Below, one piece after another: positions 8,636-17,702 of a stretch of 64,000 nucleotides of DNA (position 1 is its first letter; every line of letters begins with the position of its first letter). This DNA comes from Terriglobia bacterium (lineage in GTDB: Bacteria > Acidobacteriota > Terriglobia > Terriglobales > Acidobacteriaceae): contig JAIQFP010000013.1 in NCBI GenBank assembly GCA_020073165.1, positions 62,001 through 126,000 of the forward strand. The letters are read 5' to 3'. A program made the translations under genes and the position numbers. The notes beneath the pieces were generated by a model. That model saw nothing but the letters and a program-made list of their open reading frames with translations. It had not been told where the DNA came from and searched no databases.

Positions 8636-9970
8636 ATGTCCGCTGCCTCTGCTGCTAACCGCGCTCGAATGGCTCTCGAAATGCGAGTCGTCGCCCGCCA
8701 TCTCTTCGAGCACGCTCTCGCTGAGGCCAGCATTGATCGGGCCTTCCGGCGTCACGTGGAGTGCGAAAAGGGCGTGATGCGCGTCTGTGAGGATCTTTAC
8801 GATCTCAACTCCTATGGCCGCACCTTCGTCGTCTCCATCGGTAAAGCCGCGCACACACTGATTAACGCCCTGGAAATGCAGGCCGGCAGCCGCTTCCAAG
8901 GAATCGTGGCAACCTCAGTCGAGCCGGCCTCGCAGGTAAAGGGATTCCGATACTTTCTTGGCGGCCATCCTACCCCCAACCAGGAATCCATTCGCGCCGC
9001 GCAGGCGATGCTGAAATCGTTGGACGGCCAGGACGCCTCGTCGCTGGTGATCTTCCTGCTCAGCGGGGGTGGCTCCTCCATCGCGGAGAAGCCCATCGAT
9101 GACGAAATTCCGCTCGAGGATCTGATCGCTACCTATCGTGTACTGGTGCATTCCGGCGCGCCCATCGCCGAGATCAACGCCATTCGCAAGCACCTCTCCG
9201 CAATCAAAGGAGGCCGCTTGGCCCACGCCGCCTCCCCTGCGCAGCAGGTTTCGCTTCTGGTCTCCGACGTGCCTGACGACACTCCCGATGCTCTAGCCTC
9301 GGGTCCGACCATGCCAGATTCCACCAGCGTCGAAGACTGCTACGCCATCGCCGCAAAGTGCGGGATGCTGCAACAGTTTCCGCCGTCGGTGCTGGAGTTG
9401 TTCCAGCGGCGCGCGCTGGAAGAGACCCCCAAGAAGGATGACCCGGCTTTCCATCGCTCGCGCTGGTGGCCGATCCTGTCGAATGCTTCCTTGCTCGAGG
9501 CCGGCAAGGGGGAAGCTCGGCGCCAGCGCTTCGCAGTGGAGGTGGACAACAGTTGTGATGATTGGGACTACCCTCGTGCCTGCGACTATCTCCTCGGCCG
9601 CTTGCGCGAGCTGCGAAAGACATCCGAGCGTGTCTGCCTGATTTCCGGTGGCGAGGTGACGGTCAAAGTGACCGACGGAGGAACCGGCGGACGTAACCAG
9701 CAGTTCGCGCTGGCTTGCGCCAGCAAGATCGCCGGAGAAAACATCACCGTGCTCAGCGCCGGTACGGATGGCATCGATGGCAACAGTTCCGCGGCCGGGG
9801 CGGTGGTGGACGGCACGACCCTGGAGCGCGCCAAGGCCCGCGGCCTAGATCCCGAAACCCACCTGGCCGGCTTCAACGCTTTTCCGTTTTTCGACTCGCT
9901 GGGCGACGCCGTGGTGACCGGTCCCACGGGAAACAATCTTCGGGACCTGCGAATCCTGCTGGCGTATTAA
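8636..9970 (+). CDS. Glycerate 2-kinase (DUF4147/MOFRL family)
   Basis: 444 residues from the ATG at 8636. Upstream codons in the same frame read through the divergent promoter region and the antisense adaptor start, so they are excluded. The N-terminal domain (residues ~10-240, DUF4147) has GKAAHTLINALE, GGHPTPNQESI and the glycine-rich LLSGGGSSIAEKP nucleotide/phosphate loop. The C-terminal MOFRL domain has SGGEVTVKVTDGGTGGRNQQFALA and LSAGTDGIDGNSSAAGAVVDG. The family phosphorylates D-glycerate with ATP to 2-phosphoglycerate, feeding lower glycolysis from serine, glycolate or hydroxypyruvate breakdown. It is divergent from the efflux operon and its stop overlaps the stop of the VOC gene by 4 nt. 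The assignment is firm at family level; the specific pathway is not shown by its neighbours. Confidence 0.93.
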   Translation: MSAASAANRARMALEMRVVARHLFEHALAEASIDRAFRRHVECEKGVMRVCEDLYDLNSYGRTFVVSIGKAAHTLINALEMQAGSRFQGIVATSVEPASQVKGFRYFLGGHPTPNQESIRAAQAMLKSLDGQDASSLVIFLLSGGGSSIAEKPIDDEIPLEDLIATYRVLVHSGAPIAEINAIRKHLSAIKGGRLAHAASPAQQVSLLVSDVPDDTPDALASGPTMPDSTSVEDCYAIAAKCGMLQQFPPSVLELFQRRALEETPKKDDPAFHRSRWWPILSNASLLEAGKGEARRQRFAVEVDNSCDDWDYPRACDYLLGRLRELRKTSERVCLISGGEVTVKVTDGGTGGRNQQFALACASKIAGENITVLSAGTDGIDGNSSAAGAVVDGTTLERAKARGLDPETHLAGFNAFPFFDSLGDAVVTGPTGNNLRDLRILLAY

Positions 9971-10452
9971 GTGCCCTTGGGCATGCTGGCAAACGCAGCT
10001 TCCTGCGCCTTCTGTACCTCCTCCTCGGACAGGTTGCGAACTCGCGCTGCCAGGGACCATCTATGCCCGAATGGATCCTGGACCTGGCCGTAGCGAGCAC
10101 CCCAGTACGCGTCCATCAAGGGCATCTTCACCTCGGCGCCTGCGGAGACGACACGCGCGAAGGCTGCGTCCACGTTCTCCAGATACACGTGGATCGTGAC
10201 CCCGGCGCCCCCGGTCGAGAGTGGCGACAGTAAACCCCACTCCGGAAACTCGTCGTTCAACATCAGAATGGAATCGCCGATCTTGAGGGACGCATGAATA
10301 ATCTTGCCGCCGCCTGGGCCATAGTGCTTTACGAGCACTTCGGCGCCGAAAGCCCGCTGGTAGAAATCAATGGCCCGCTCGGCATCGCGAACGGTCAAGT
10401 GAGGTGTAAGCGTGTGGAATCCCTGAGGAACTGCCTTCACCGTATCGGTCAT
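9967..10452 (-). CDS. VOC (glyoxalase/bleomycin resistance) family protein, PhnB-like
   Basis: 161 residues with two beta-alpha-beta-beta-beta modules of the vicinal oxygen chelate fold: HTLTPHLTVRDAERAIDFYQRAFGAEVL… in the first half and VTIHVYLENVDAAFARVVSAGAEVKMPLMDAYWGARYGQVQDPFGHRWSLA in the second. The YGQVQDPFGHRWSLA ending and length are typical of the PhnB/YdcE-like subgroup ('glyoxalase superfamily protein PhnB'). Many members have no known substrate and the name PhnB does not imply phosphonate metabolism. Potential metal ligands are H18 and the Glu/His near the end of each module. It is a single gene, converging with the glycerate kinase. The start is at the ATG with no strong ribosome site. 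Confidence 0.88.
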   Translation of the reverse strand: MTDTVKAVPQGFHTLTPHLTVRDAERAIDFYQRAFGAEVLVKHYGPGGGKIIHASLKIGDSILMLNDEFPEWGLLSPLSTGGAGVTIHVYLENVDAAFARVVSAGAEVKMPLMDAYWGARYGQVQDPFGHRWSLAARVRNLSEEEVQKAQEAAFASMPKGT

Positions 10453-10555
10453 GGGACCTCTGATGCGGTAACGAGTCTAGCGCAAGCCGGATCAGGAGAT
10501 GTTAAGAGATGCGAAAAGCTGATGAATTTCAAACAGCAGAGAAGGAGTTCTTGCT

Positions 10556-10582
10556 AATTGCCAATTGCCAGGTGCCAATTGC
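10556..10582. repeat. AATTGCC word repeat abutting a stop codon
   Basis: AATTGCC occurs at 10556-10562 and 10563-10569, and CCAATTGC ends at 10582, where the MBL gene's stop codon begins. This belongs to the class of short, imperfect, roughly 8-12 nt periodic words that fill several gaps of this window. Confidence 0.55.
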
Positions 10583-11478
10583 TAGAAGAACTGCGTCACG
10601 CCCTCTTCCAGCACCACCACCCGATCCTCAATCCCCGCCGCCCTCGCTTCCTGTTCCAGGAGTTGTAAGGGCTCATCGATGGGTTCGTGCGACAGGCGGA
10701 AGGTCCCGTAGTGCATGGGCACCATCCAGCGCGCGTTCAGGTCGAGGAAGGCGCGGGTAGCGTCCCCGGGATCAGCATGGACGTTGCGGAAAGACGGCGG
10801 ATTGTAAGCGCCAATCGGCAGCAGGGCAACTTCTGGCGACAGCCGCTGGCCGATGTCCCGGAATCCGGAAAAGTAAGCGGTGTCCCCCGCGTGGTAGACG
10901 GAATGCCTGTGGTCGCGCAACACGTAGCCGCCGTAGCCACGGTGAGAATCTTTGATGATCCGGGCGCCCCAGTGGCGTGAGGGCACGTGGGTGACCGTCA
11001 GCCCGCGATGGCGATAGCTGTTCCACCAGTCCAATTCCACCACGTCGTCAAACCCCAGATCGGAGACCAGGTCGAAAACGTGGTGCGGAACCACGATCTT
11101 GGGTGGCGCCCCGCGTCGGCGTCGGGTCTGCTGCACGATCGCCCGCAACGATGGCCGGTGCAAGTGGTCGAAGTGGGCGTGCGTGACCAGCACCAGATCA
11201 ATCGGCGGAAGGTCGCGCACGTAAACGCCGGGCTTGCGCAACCGCTTCAGCACGAACAGCCAGCGCGCAAAGTTAGGATCAATGATGACGTTCTGCCCGC
11301 CAATCTGCACGAAAAAGCTGGCGTGCCCGATGAAGGTCACGCCCATCTCGCCGTTGCTCACCAGTTTCGGCTTGTGGGTCTCCCCGGTTCGCGGCGTGAC
11401 GGCGGAGTGGCGCACCAGGCGCCCAAACTGCCGGGCGCGCTTGCGCAGGGCGGGATTTTTCAGGGTGTCCTTTAACAT
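10582..11478 (-). CDS. MBL-fold metal-dependent hydrolase (UlaG/NAPE-PLD-like)
   Basis: 298 residues of the metallo-beta-lactamase fold. Key elements are VTFIGHASFFVQIGGQNVIIDPNF (first strand pair), the zinc motif THAHFDHLH (HxHxDH), a distal HVPSRHWGAR histidine, and HAGDTAYFSGF with the bridging Asp. PMHYGTF supplies the last His. The arrangement matches the UlaG/N-acylphosphatidylethanolamine phospholipase D-like branch, so the substrate is probably a phosphodiester or lactone, but it cannot be named. Upstream on this strand a four-codon reading frame (ATG at 11493, Met-Gly-Ser-Ser-stop) ends one base before the gene's ATG and is preceded by AAGGA. Translation could therefore re-initiate from it. 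The gene is divergent from the dehydrogenase gene. Confidence 0.9.
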   Translation of the reverse strand: MLKDTLKNPALRKRARQFGRLVRHSAVTPRTGETHKPKLVSNGEMGVTFIGHASFFVQIGGQNVIIDPNFARWLFVLKRLRKPGVYVRDLPPIDLVLVTHAHFDHLHRPSLRAIVQQTRRRRGAPPKIVVPHHVFDLVSDLGFDDVVELDWWNSYRHRGLTVTHVPSRHWGARIIKDSHRGYGGYVLRDHRHSVYHAGDTAYFSGFRDIGQRLSPEVALLPIGAYNPPSFRNVHADPGDATRAFLDLNARWMVPMHYGTFRLSHEPIDEPLQLLEQEARAAGIEDRVVVLEEGVTQFF

Positions 11479-11610
11479 CTACGACGAACCCATGGTCCTT
11501 CTGATTGGCTGCAGAGTTGTATTTTATTTTAGAACAATCGCTCACAGTTTGCTTGACCGGCCTGACTTGTGTCGTTTCTAATCCTTGCTGGTCCTCAGGA
11601 GAAAATTCGG

Positions 11611-12492
11611 ATGCGGGTTGCTTTCTTAGGTTTAGGAATCATGGGCCGGCCGATGGCCGCCAACCTGGTCAAAGCCGGCCACGAAGTCACGGTTTGGAAC
11701 CGTACCCCGGGCAGAGCCGTGGAAGGCGCACAGAGTGCGTCATCTCCGGCCGAGGCCGCGCGCGGTGCGGAGGTGGTGTGGATGTGTGTCTCCGACACCA
11801 ACGCCGTCGAAAGCTTGCTCTTCGGACCACAGGGCGTGCAGGATTCGCTGGCCCAGGGCATGACCGTGGTTGATTCCAGTACCATCTCTCCTTCGGCCAC
11901 GCGAAGCTTCGCGGAGCGCGTCCGCGGCCGCGGCGCTGAGTACGTTGATGCGCCCGTGACCGGATCCAAGGCAGGAGCAGAGAACGGAACTCTGATCTTC
12001 ATTGTGGGCGGCGACGAGGCCGCCATTGAGCACCTGAAACCGCTGTTTGCGGCCATGGGCAAGCAGTTCTTCCGTATGGGTGAGACCAGCAAAGGCCAGG
12101 CCGCCAAGCTGGTGATGAACCTGCAAATCGCCCTCATTTATGAGGGCTTCTCCGAAGCCCTGACCCTGGCCACCAAGCTCGGCGTTCCAGCGGAGACCCT
12201 GCTGCCGTTGGTGCAGGCCTCCATGGTTCGCTCCGGCGTGGTGGAGTACAAGGCTCCGTTTGTCATGAAGCGTGACTTTTCTCCGAATTTCCCTTTACGC
12301 CTCATGCACAAAGACCTCCGCTTGGCCCTCGATGCGGCCAAAGAAGCGCGCGTCAAGCTGCCGGGGCTCGAAACCGTAGAAGAGATCTATGAAATGGCCA
12401 CCGAGGATGGGCACGAGAACCTGGATTACGCCGCCACCCTCACCCTTCTGGAAAAATGGGCTGGGGTCGAGGTCAAGGGGGCTTCCGCCTAA
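11611..12492 (+). CDS. NAD(P)-dependent beta-hydroxyacid dehydrogenase (3-hydroxyisobutyrate dehydrogenase/GLYR family)
   Basis: 293 residues from the ATG at 11611, which has AGGAG 9 nt upstream; the in-frame ATG at 11569 lacks one. The protein opens with the Rossmann dinucleotide motif and family signature MRVAFLGLGIMGRPMAANLVKAGHEVTVWNRTP. The Asn-Arg-Thr after the second strand favours NADP(H). The substrate signature DAPVTGSKAGAENGTL and the catalytic Lys region GQAAKLVMNLQIA (the family's G.G..K..NN..) are present. It would interconvert a 3-hydroxy acid and the semialdehyde or 2-oxo acid. Members include 3-hydroxyisobutyrate dehydrogenase, tartronate semialdehyde reductase and succinic semialdehyde/glyoxylate reductases. 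Tartronate semialdehyde reduction would feed the glycerate kinase 2.6 kb away, but that link is only a guess. Confidence 0.92.
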   Translation: MRVAFLGLGIMGRPMAANLVKAGHEVTVWNRTPGRAVEGAQSASSPAEAARGAEVVWMCVSDTNAVESLLFGPQGVQDSLAQGMTVVDSSTISPSATRSFAERVRGRGAEYVDAPVTGSKAGAENGTLIFIVGGDEAAIEHLKPLFAAMGKQFFRMGETSKGQAAKLVMNLQIALIYEGFSEALTLATKLGVPAETLLPLVQASMVRSGVVEYKAPFVMKRDFSPNFPLRLMHKDLRLALDAAKEARVKLPGLETVEEIYEMATEDGHENLDYAATLTLLEKWAGVEVKGASA

Positions 12493-12647
12493 CCGCCGGT
12501 CATACTGAAAACCGGGGACCCGGAACTGAGAACTCTTGTCTCCTGTTACCCCGGTAACCTTCCTATTACACAACTATTACAGTCAGCCCCACCCGCAGTT
12601 GATAGGTTAGACGCAGGTTTTCTAAAGCGAGTGTGGGGACACAACGA

Positions 12648-13547
12648 ATGGAACTGCAGGCCCTCGAGCGCAAGCCAGCCGCCGACAACCAAATCAACTG
12701 GGTAACCGCAACTTTTATGGCCCTGTTTCACCTGGGTGCCCTGGCAGCATTCTTCTTTTTTACCTGGAAAGCTTTGGCGGTGGCTGTGTTCCTGTGGCTG
12801 GTTTCGGGATGCTGGGGCATCGGCATGGGCTATCACCGGCTGCTCACTCACCGCGGGTACAAGACGCCCAAGTGGGTTGAGTATTTCCTCACCGCCTGCG
12901 CGACCCTGGCCTTGGAAGGCGGACCGATTTTCTGGGTGGCGACGCACCGCATCCATCACAAGTTTTCTGACCAGGAAGGCGATCCGCACTCGCCCATCGA
13001 TGGCAAGTGGTGGGCGCACATGGGCTGGATCCTGACCGGCAGGTCCATGCATCACGACACTACCACTCTGGCGAAATACGTTCCCGACCTTGCCAAGGAC
13101 AAGTTTCACGTCTGGATCACCAAGTATCATTACCTTCCTATCGTGTCGCTTGGCTTGCTGCTGCTCGCGATCGGCGGTCTGCCCTTCCTCATGTGGGGCA
13201 TCTTCCTGCGCACCGTGGTTGGCTTGCATGCCACCTGGCTGGTCAACTCGGCAACCCACACTTGGGGCTCGCGCCGTTTTCAGACCCGCGATCTCTCCAC
13301 CAACAACTGGTGGGTTGCGTTGCTCACTTTTGGCGAAGGCTGGCACAACAACCATCACGCCCATCCAGTTTCTGCCCGCCATGGTCTGCGGTGGTACGAA
13401 GTGGACATGAACTGGTACGGCATCTGGACGCTCAAGAAGCTGGGGCTGGCCCGAGACATCTACCGGGTACGGCTTTCCGAATTGCGGCGCCAGGAGCAAC
13501 AGGACTTGGCCCCAGCGCCGGCCCGAAGCGAACTGGTCTCGGTATAG
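12648..13547 (+). CDS. Acyl-CoA/lipid desaturase (delta-9 type, membrane di-iron)
   Basis: 299 residues from the ATG at 12648, with GGGGA 8 nt upstream; a GTG at 12633 is possible but has no site. It has the three histidine boxes of membrane fatty-acid desaturases: HRLLTH (box 1, H-x4-H), HRIHH (box 2, HxxHH) and HNNHH (box 3, HxxHH), plus two pairs of hydrophobic helices (…[30 protein letters not shown] and [23 protein letters not shown]). The family inserts a cis double bond into acyl chains using O2 and an electron donor. In soil bacteria this adjusts membrane fluidity. It is followed, 84 nt later, by a two-component pair on the same strand that might respond to membrane state; that is inference only. 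A GC palindrome starts right after its stop. Confidence 0.94.
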   Translation: MELQALERKPAADNQINWVTATFMALFHLGALAAFFFFTWKALAVAVFLWLVSGCWGIGMGYHRLLTHRGYKTPKWVEYFLTACATLALEGGPIFWVATHRIHHKFSDQEGDPHSPIDGKWWAHMGWILTGRSMHHDTTTLAKYVPDLAKDKFHVWITKYHYLPIVSLGLLLLAIGGLPFLMWGIFLRTVVGLHATWLVNSATHTWGSRRFQTRDLSTNNWWVALLTFGEGWHNNHHAHPVSARHGLRWYEVDMNWYGIWTLKKLGLARDIYRVRLSELRRQEQQDLAPAPARSELVSV

Positions 13548-13567
13548 CGTAGCGCCGGCGTCCCGCC
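13548..13567. repeat. GC palindrome family member (degenerate arms)
   Basis: The 20-mer CGTAGCGCCGGCGTCCCGCC directly follows the desaturase stop and is identical to 23233-23252 at the end of aceE. The inner arms GGCG/CGCC around TCC pair, but the outer arm is no longer complementary here. Confidence 0.6.
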
Positions 13568-13619
13568 CCCGCCGTTGGAACCGACCCCGGCTCCTGACTC
13601 CTGATTCCCCTCCTCGCGG

Positions 13620-13625
13620 TAGAAT
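13620..13625 (+). promoter_or_regulatory. -10 box for a leaderless histidine kinase transcript
   Basis: TAGAAT ends 6 nt before the GTG start at 13632. No Shine-Dalgarno sequence fits between them, so the mRNA would start at the initiation codon. The -35 match is poor. Confidence 0.4.
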
Positions 13626-13631
13626 CGACTC

Positions 13632-14540
13632 GTGCGCATCACCAGTCGCCGCAAAGCCATTGCCTTTTTTGTCACCCTGGGCGTGTGCCTGGCGGCGCTG
13701 GCCGTGGCCGTGGGCAGCGGCTGGATCATTCTCAACTGGCGGGAAGGCGTAAAAGTTTTTCTGGGAGTGATCTTCTTCGGCGCCATCATCGCGGGAATCA
13801 TCCTCAACACGATTTTCCTGGTGCGCGAAATCCGCCGCAATGAACAGCACGACAGCTTCATCAATGCTGTCACTCACGAATTGAAGACCCCGATTGCCTC
13901 CATTCGCCTGTACCTGCAAACCTTGCAGCGCCGCGAGGTAGACCAGACCCAGCGGCGAGAGTTCTACCGCCTCATGCTCGACGACACCAACCGCTTGCTG
14001 GGCACGGTCGAGCAAATTCTGAAGGCGGGGGAAGCCGGGCACAAACGCGCCACCCGCCAGCGGGCCGCGGTGGACTTTGGAGGTCTGGTCGGTGAGTGTG
14101 TCGAAGTCGCCCGTACCAGTCATCATCTTCAACCCGAAGCTCTGCGCTTCGAGCCAACCCTTGGCAATGGTTCAGGAGCGAGCGTGGTCGGAGATTCCGA
14201 GGATCTGCGCACTGCGGTGTCCAACGTCCTCGACAATGCCATCAAGTATTCCACCGGCGCGGTCGATGTCTCCGTGTACGTCGAGGTCCCGGACGAGAAG
14301 CACGTGACGCTGCGCGTAGTTGATCACGGTGTGGGCATCCCCGCCGAAGAACTGAAACGCATCTTCAAGCGCTTTTACCGCGTTCCCGGCCGCTTGCAGG
14401 GCAATGTAAAGGGCACCGGCCTGGGATTGTTCATCGTGCGCGCCATCGCCAGCAAGCACGGCGGCCGCGTCTTTGCCGAGAGCGAAGGCGAAGGCCGCGG
14501 CACTACGGTCATACTCGAACTGCCGCGGAGCAACGCATGA
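13632..14540 (+). CDS. Sensor histidine kinase, two membrane helices
   Basis: 302 residues starting with GTG. Two transmembrane helices (residues ~9-34 and ~42-64) are separated by only a few residues, so there is almost no external sensor domain. The signal is probably sensed within the membrane or by a partner. There is no HAMP domain. The HisKA H-box is FINAVTHELKTPIASIR with the phosphorylated His at 82. The HATPase_c domain has the N box (AVSNVLDNAIKYS), the G1 box (VVDHGVGIP), an F box (FKRFYRVPG) and the G2 box (GTGLGLFIVR). The stop overlaps the response-regulator start (ATGA), so the two are translationally coupled. The short membrane sensor resembles DesK- or BceS-like logic, and the neighbouring desaturase makes membrane sensing attractive but unproven. 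Confidence 0.94.
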   Translation: MRITSRRKAIAFFVTLGVCLAALAVAVGSGWIILNWREGVKVFLGVIFFGAIIAGIILNTIFLVREIRRNEQHDSFINAVTHELKTPIASIRLYLQTLQRREVDQTQRREFYRLMLDDTNRLLGTVEQILKAGEAGHKRATRQRAAVDFGGLVGECVEVARTSHHLQPEALRFEPTLGNGSGASVVGDSEDLRTAVSNVLDNAIKYSTGAVDVSVYVEVPDEKHVTLRVVDHGVGIPAEELKRIFKRFYRVPGRLQGNVKGTGLGLFIVRAIASKHGGRVFAESEGEGRGTTVILELPRSNA

Positions 14541-15277
14541 GCCGGGTGCTTATCGTCGAGGATGAAACTCACCTGGCCAAAGGTTTGCAGTTCAACCTGG
14601 AGGCCGAAGGACACTCCGTCCAGCTCGTAGGCGATGGCGAAAGTGCGTTGGACCTGCTGCTGAAGAAGCGCGAGGATTTCGATGCCGTCGTGCTCGACGT
14701 AATGCTTCCCGGCAAAGACGGCTTCACGGTCGCGACCGAACTGCGCGCTGCTAAACGCTTCGTCCCGGTGCTCATGCTGACTGCGCGCGGCCGCCCCGAG
14801 GACGTGCTAAAGGGTTTCGCCTCCGGCGCCGACGACTATCTTCCCAAGCCGTTCGAACTTCCTATCCTGCTGGCCCGCCTGCAGGGCTTGCTGCGGCGCC
14901 GGGATTGGCTCCAGGAAGGCCAAGCGGCACAACCCACCTCCGCCAAGCAGCAATCCCATGACGCCGAGTACGATGTGTTCTCCTTCGCCGGCCGCACCAT
15001 CGACTTCGGCAAGCTGGAGCTGCGCGTCAACGGCAATACCATTCACCTCACGCTCATGGAAGCCGAGCTGCTGCGTCATCTCATCCGCAACAATGATCGG
15101 GTTGTCTCCCGCAAGTCCATCCTGGAAGAAGTCTGGGGGCTGCACGAAGACACTGACACCCGCGCCATTGATAACTTCGTCGTCCGCCTGCGGCGCTATA
15201 TCGAGGATGACCCCGCGAAGCCGGTTCATCTGCTTACGGTCCGAGGAGTGGGCTATCGCTTCATCGCAGACCCCTAA
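14537..15277 (+). CDS. OmpR/PhoB-family response regulator
   Basis: 246 residues. Receiver domain (residues 1-120): acidic pair E8/D9, phospho-acceptor D54 in VVLDVMLPGKDG, the switch Thr in MLTARG and the Lys in YLPKPFE. A long linker with a glutamine-rich stretch follows, then a winged-helix DNA-binding domain (residues ~155-245: DFGKLELRVNGNTIHLTLMEAELLRHLIRNNDRVVSRKSILEEVWG…RYIEDDPAKPVHLLTVRGVGYRF). It is the partner of the kinase whose 3' end it overlaps by 4 nt. The target genes are not visible; no repeated direct-repeat operator was seen upstream of the pair. It converges with the ADOP permease gene 7 nt downstream. Confidence 0.95.
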   Translation: MSRVLIVEDETHLAKGLQFNLEAEGHSVQLVGDGESALDLLLKKREDFDAVVLDVMLPGKDGFTVATELRAAKRFVPVLMLTARGRPEDVLKGFASGADDYLPKPFELPILLARLQGLLRRRDWLQEGQAAQPTSAKQQSHDAEYDVFSFAGRTIDFGKLELRVNGNTIHLTLMEAELLRHLIRNNDRVVSRKSILEEVWGLHEDTDTRAIDNFVVRLRRYIEDDPAKPVHLLTVRGVGYRFIADP

Positions 15278-15284
15278 GCAGAGC

Positions 15285-17702
15285 CTACTCGTAGCGCAAG
15301 GCGATGGCTGGGTCCACCTCGGCTGCCCGGCGTGCGGGTACATAGCTGGCCAGCAGGGCGGTAGCGAGCATCAGCACGGACGCGGAAACCATCGTGGTGG
15401 CGTCGCTTGCACCAATCCCATAGAGCAGGCCCGACATGAAACGAGACAGCGCCAGCGCTCCCGCCAGGCCCAAACTTACGCCGACAATTCCGAGCATGAT
15501 TCCGTTGCCCATCACCAGTCGCAATACCCGCATCCGGTCGGCCCCAAGCGCCACCCGGATTCCAATCTCGTGGGTACGCTGCGCCACCGTGTAAGAAATC
15601 ACGCCATAAATCCCCAACCCAGCCAGGGATAGGGCAAGCGCCGCGAAGGACGTCAGCAGCAGCATATTGAACCTCCTCGCCACCAGTGACTCAGCAACCC
15701 GAGTTTCCATCGGCATGACGTCGAAGATCGGCTGGTCTGGGTCAAGGACCTGTATTTCGTGGCGCAGCAATCCGGCAAGGTCACCCGGCTCCCCCTTGGT
15801 GCGGATCGCGATGTTCGAGACCTGCCGAACGTATCTCAAGGGCAAGTACATTTGTGGCGAATTCTCCTCATCCAGACCGCTGTCCCGAACGTCACCGACC
15901 AGGCCAACAACCTCCGACCACTCTTTCGCTGCCGTCATCTTGATGTGCTTCCCGACCGGATCTTGCCCGGGGAAAAACTTGGTCGCGGCGGATTGATTGA
16001 GAATCACGCCGGGCGCGGAGTCGTTCTCTGAATCCCGGTCATTGAAGGCCCGTCCCTTGAGCAGGGGCACACCCAAGGCCCGGAAGTAGTCCGCACTCAC
16101 GCCATCGATGAACAGTGAAGGCGCCAACGCCGAAGGAACTTCCGGTTGGCCCTCGGCCCGAACCTTACCATGCATGGCATGTCCTGCCAGGGGGAGCGAG
16201 CTACCCACGGCGGCCACTTCCACGCCGGGCAACCCCTGCAACCGCATTAGCAGCTGTTCTAGGAACTGAGTGCGTTGCTGTGCATGAACGTACTTGCTAT
16301 CGGATAGCACGATGCGAGCGGTCAACAATCCCTGGGACTTGAATCCGGGATCGCTGCGCACCAAGCCGACGAACGTGCGGATCAGCAGGCCCGCTCCGGC
16401 GAGCAGCACCAGGGCAAGAGCGAGCTCTGAGATGACCAGAATACCGCTCATGCGGCGGTGCTGCCTACCCGACGTCGTTCGGGGCCCACCAGAATCCAGC
16501 CGCAGCCCGACCTCCTGCTTGGTGGAAAAGATTGCCGGTGCTGAGCCGAAAGCCACTCCGGTGATCATGACCAGCATCAGCGTGAACCCGAACACATTTC
16601 CATCCATCCGAATCTCGCTCAGACGAGGAAGCGCCCCAATCTGCACTCTTCCGAGGACGCCCACCAACCACGTGGCCAGAACAAATCCAACCGCACCAGC
16701 GGCGCTCGACAGCAAGAGACTTTCCGTCAGCAACAGCCGCACCAGCCTCAGGCGACCGGCACCCAGCGCGGTTCGCACTGCCATTTCCCGCTGGCGGACC
16801 GACGCGCGGGCGAGTTGCAGGTTCGCGATATTCACGCACCCGATCAGCAGCACAAAACCGACCGCCACCAGCAGCACCAGCAGCGAGCGCCGCGTATCGC
16901 CCACGATGTGCTCTTGCAGGGGCACCAGTTCGGCGCGCATTCCTTCCAGCCAGTCAGCACTCTTGTCATTCCCGTGCACCTGGGTGTTGATGGCGTTCAA
17001 CTCCGCGGTCGCTTGCTTGGAACTGGTGCCGGCCGCCAGGCGTCCCACCACGTAGACATTCCTGAAGCTCTGGTCGGTGGCCCGGTACGGCGGGAGGGGC
17101 AGAGGAAGCAGGATGTCCGGTTTCATTTCCTTGTCGGGAAAACGGAAATCCGCCGGCAGCACGCCCACGATGGCGTACGCTGTGCCGTTCAGCCGCAGGG
17201 ACTTGCCGATAGCGTCCGTCTGACTGCCAAAGTGGCTCTGCCAAAATCCATAAGTCAGAAGCGTTACGGAATTAGCGCCGGGTTTGTCCTCTTGCGAGGA
17301 AAACGATCTTCCCACCAAAGGGCGGAGGTTGAAGAGCGGGAAAAATGTCGACGTGACCTCGCCGGCTTCCACGCGCAACGGGTCGCCCGCTCCGCTTGCG
17401 TTGAAGTTCTCGTTGTCGTAGGCAGCGATTTGCTCGAACGACCGAGCCCGGTCTCCCCATGCGACATAATCCGGGCCCAGCGTCATATTGCTCTGGATAT
17501 GGGGCAGGAACTCCGTCACCCACATCAGGCGGTCCGCTTGGGGATAAGGAAGAGGCCGTAGCAGAACCGTGTTCACTAGAGTGAAAATTGCGGTATTCGC
17601 ACCCACGCACAGGGCCAAGGTCAGAACAGCGACCAGCGTGAACCCGGGAGACTTGGACAACATCCGGATACCGTAACGGAGGTCAGCGAGGAAGGTCTGC
17701 AC
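15285..17702 (-). CDS. ADOP-type orphan ABC permease (MacB/FtsX duplicated)
   Basis: 805 residues. The GTG at 17702 is chosen because AAGGAG lies 8 nt upstream; the open frame runs on to 17750. It has the acidobacterial 'duplicated orphan permease' plan: an N-terminal helix ([37 protein letters not shown]), a periplasmic MacB_PCD domain (residues ~50-240), three helices with an FtsX domain ([25 protein letters not shown]…[12 protein letters not shown]), then a second PCD and a second FtsX domain ([38 protein letters not shown]). No ATPase gene is adjacent, which is the norm for this family. It probably acts in mechanotransmission or export of peptides or lipoproteins, but the substrate is unknown. 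The upstream gap holds a perfect GTTCAG-AA-CTGAAC palindrome. Confidence 0.94.
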   Translation of the reverse strand: MQTFLADLRYGIRMLSKSPGFTLVAVLTLALCVGANTAIFTLVNTVLLRPLPYPQADRLMWVTEFLPHIQSNMTLGPDYVAWGDRARSFEQIAAYDNENFNASGAGDPLRVEAGEVTSTFFPLFNLRPLVGRSFSSQEDKPGANSVTLLTYGFWQSHFGSQTDAIGKSLRLNGTAYAIVGVLPADFRFPDKEMKPDILLPLPLPPYRATDQSFRNVYVVGRLAAGTSSKQATAELNAINTQVHGNDKSADWLEGMRAELVPLQEHIVGDTRRSLLVLLVAVGFVLLIGCVNIANLQLARASVRQREMAVRTALGAGRLRLVRLLLTESLLLSSAAGAVGFVLATWLVGVLGRVQIGALPRLSEIRMDGNVFGFTLMLVMITGVAFGSAPAIFSTKQEVGLRLDSGGPRTTSGRQHRRMSGILVISELALALVLLAGAGLLIRTFVGLVRSDPGFKSQGLLTARIVLSDSKYVHAQQRTQFLEQLLMRLQGLPGVEVAAVGSSLPLAGHAMHGKVRAEGQPEVPSALAPSLFIDGVSADYFRALGVPLLKGRAFNDRDSENDSAPGVILNQSAATKFFPGQDPVGKHIKMTAAKEWSEVVGLVGDVRDSGLDEENSPQMYLPLRYVRQVSNIAIRTKGEPGDLAGLLRHEIQVLDPDQPIFDVMPMETRVAESLVARRFNMLLLTSFAALALSLAGLGIYGVISYTVAQRTHEIGIRVALGADRMRVLRLVMGNGIMLGIVGVSLGLAGALALSRFMSGLLYGIGASDATTMVSASVLMLATALLASYVPARRAAEVDPAIALRYE

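Noticed and set aside
11479-11493. Four-codon leader frame as a regulatory attenuator of the MBL gene
   Set aside because: It is too short, has a ribosome site only 2 nt from its ATG, and shows no regulatory codons; noted in the gene entry only.
12546-14132. Long minus-strand frame of 528 codons across the desaturase and kinase genes, and similar long antisense frames at 2786-3868 and 52326-54227
   Set aside because: They lie opposite well-supported genes. Long antisense frames are expected in GC-rich coding DNA, and these match no family.
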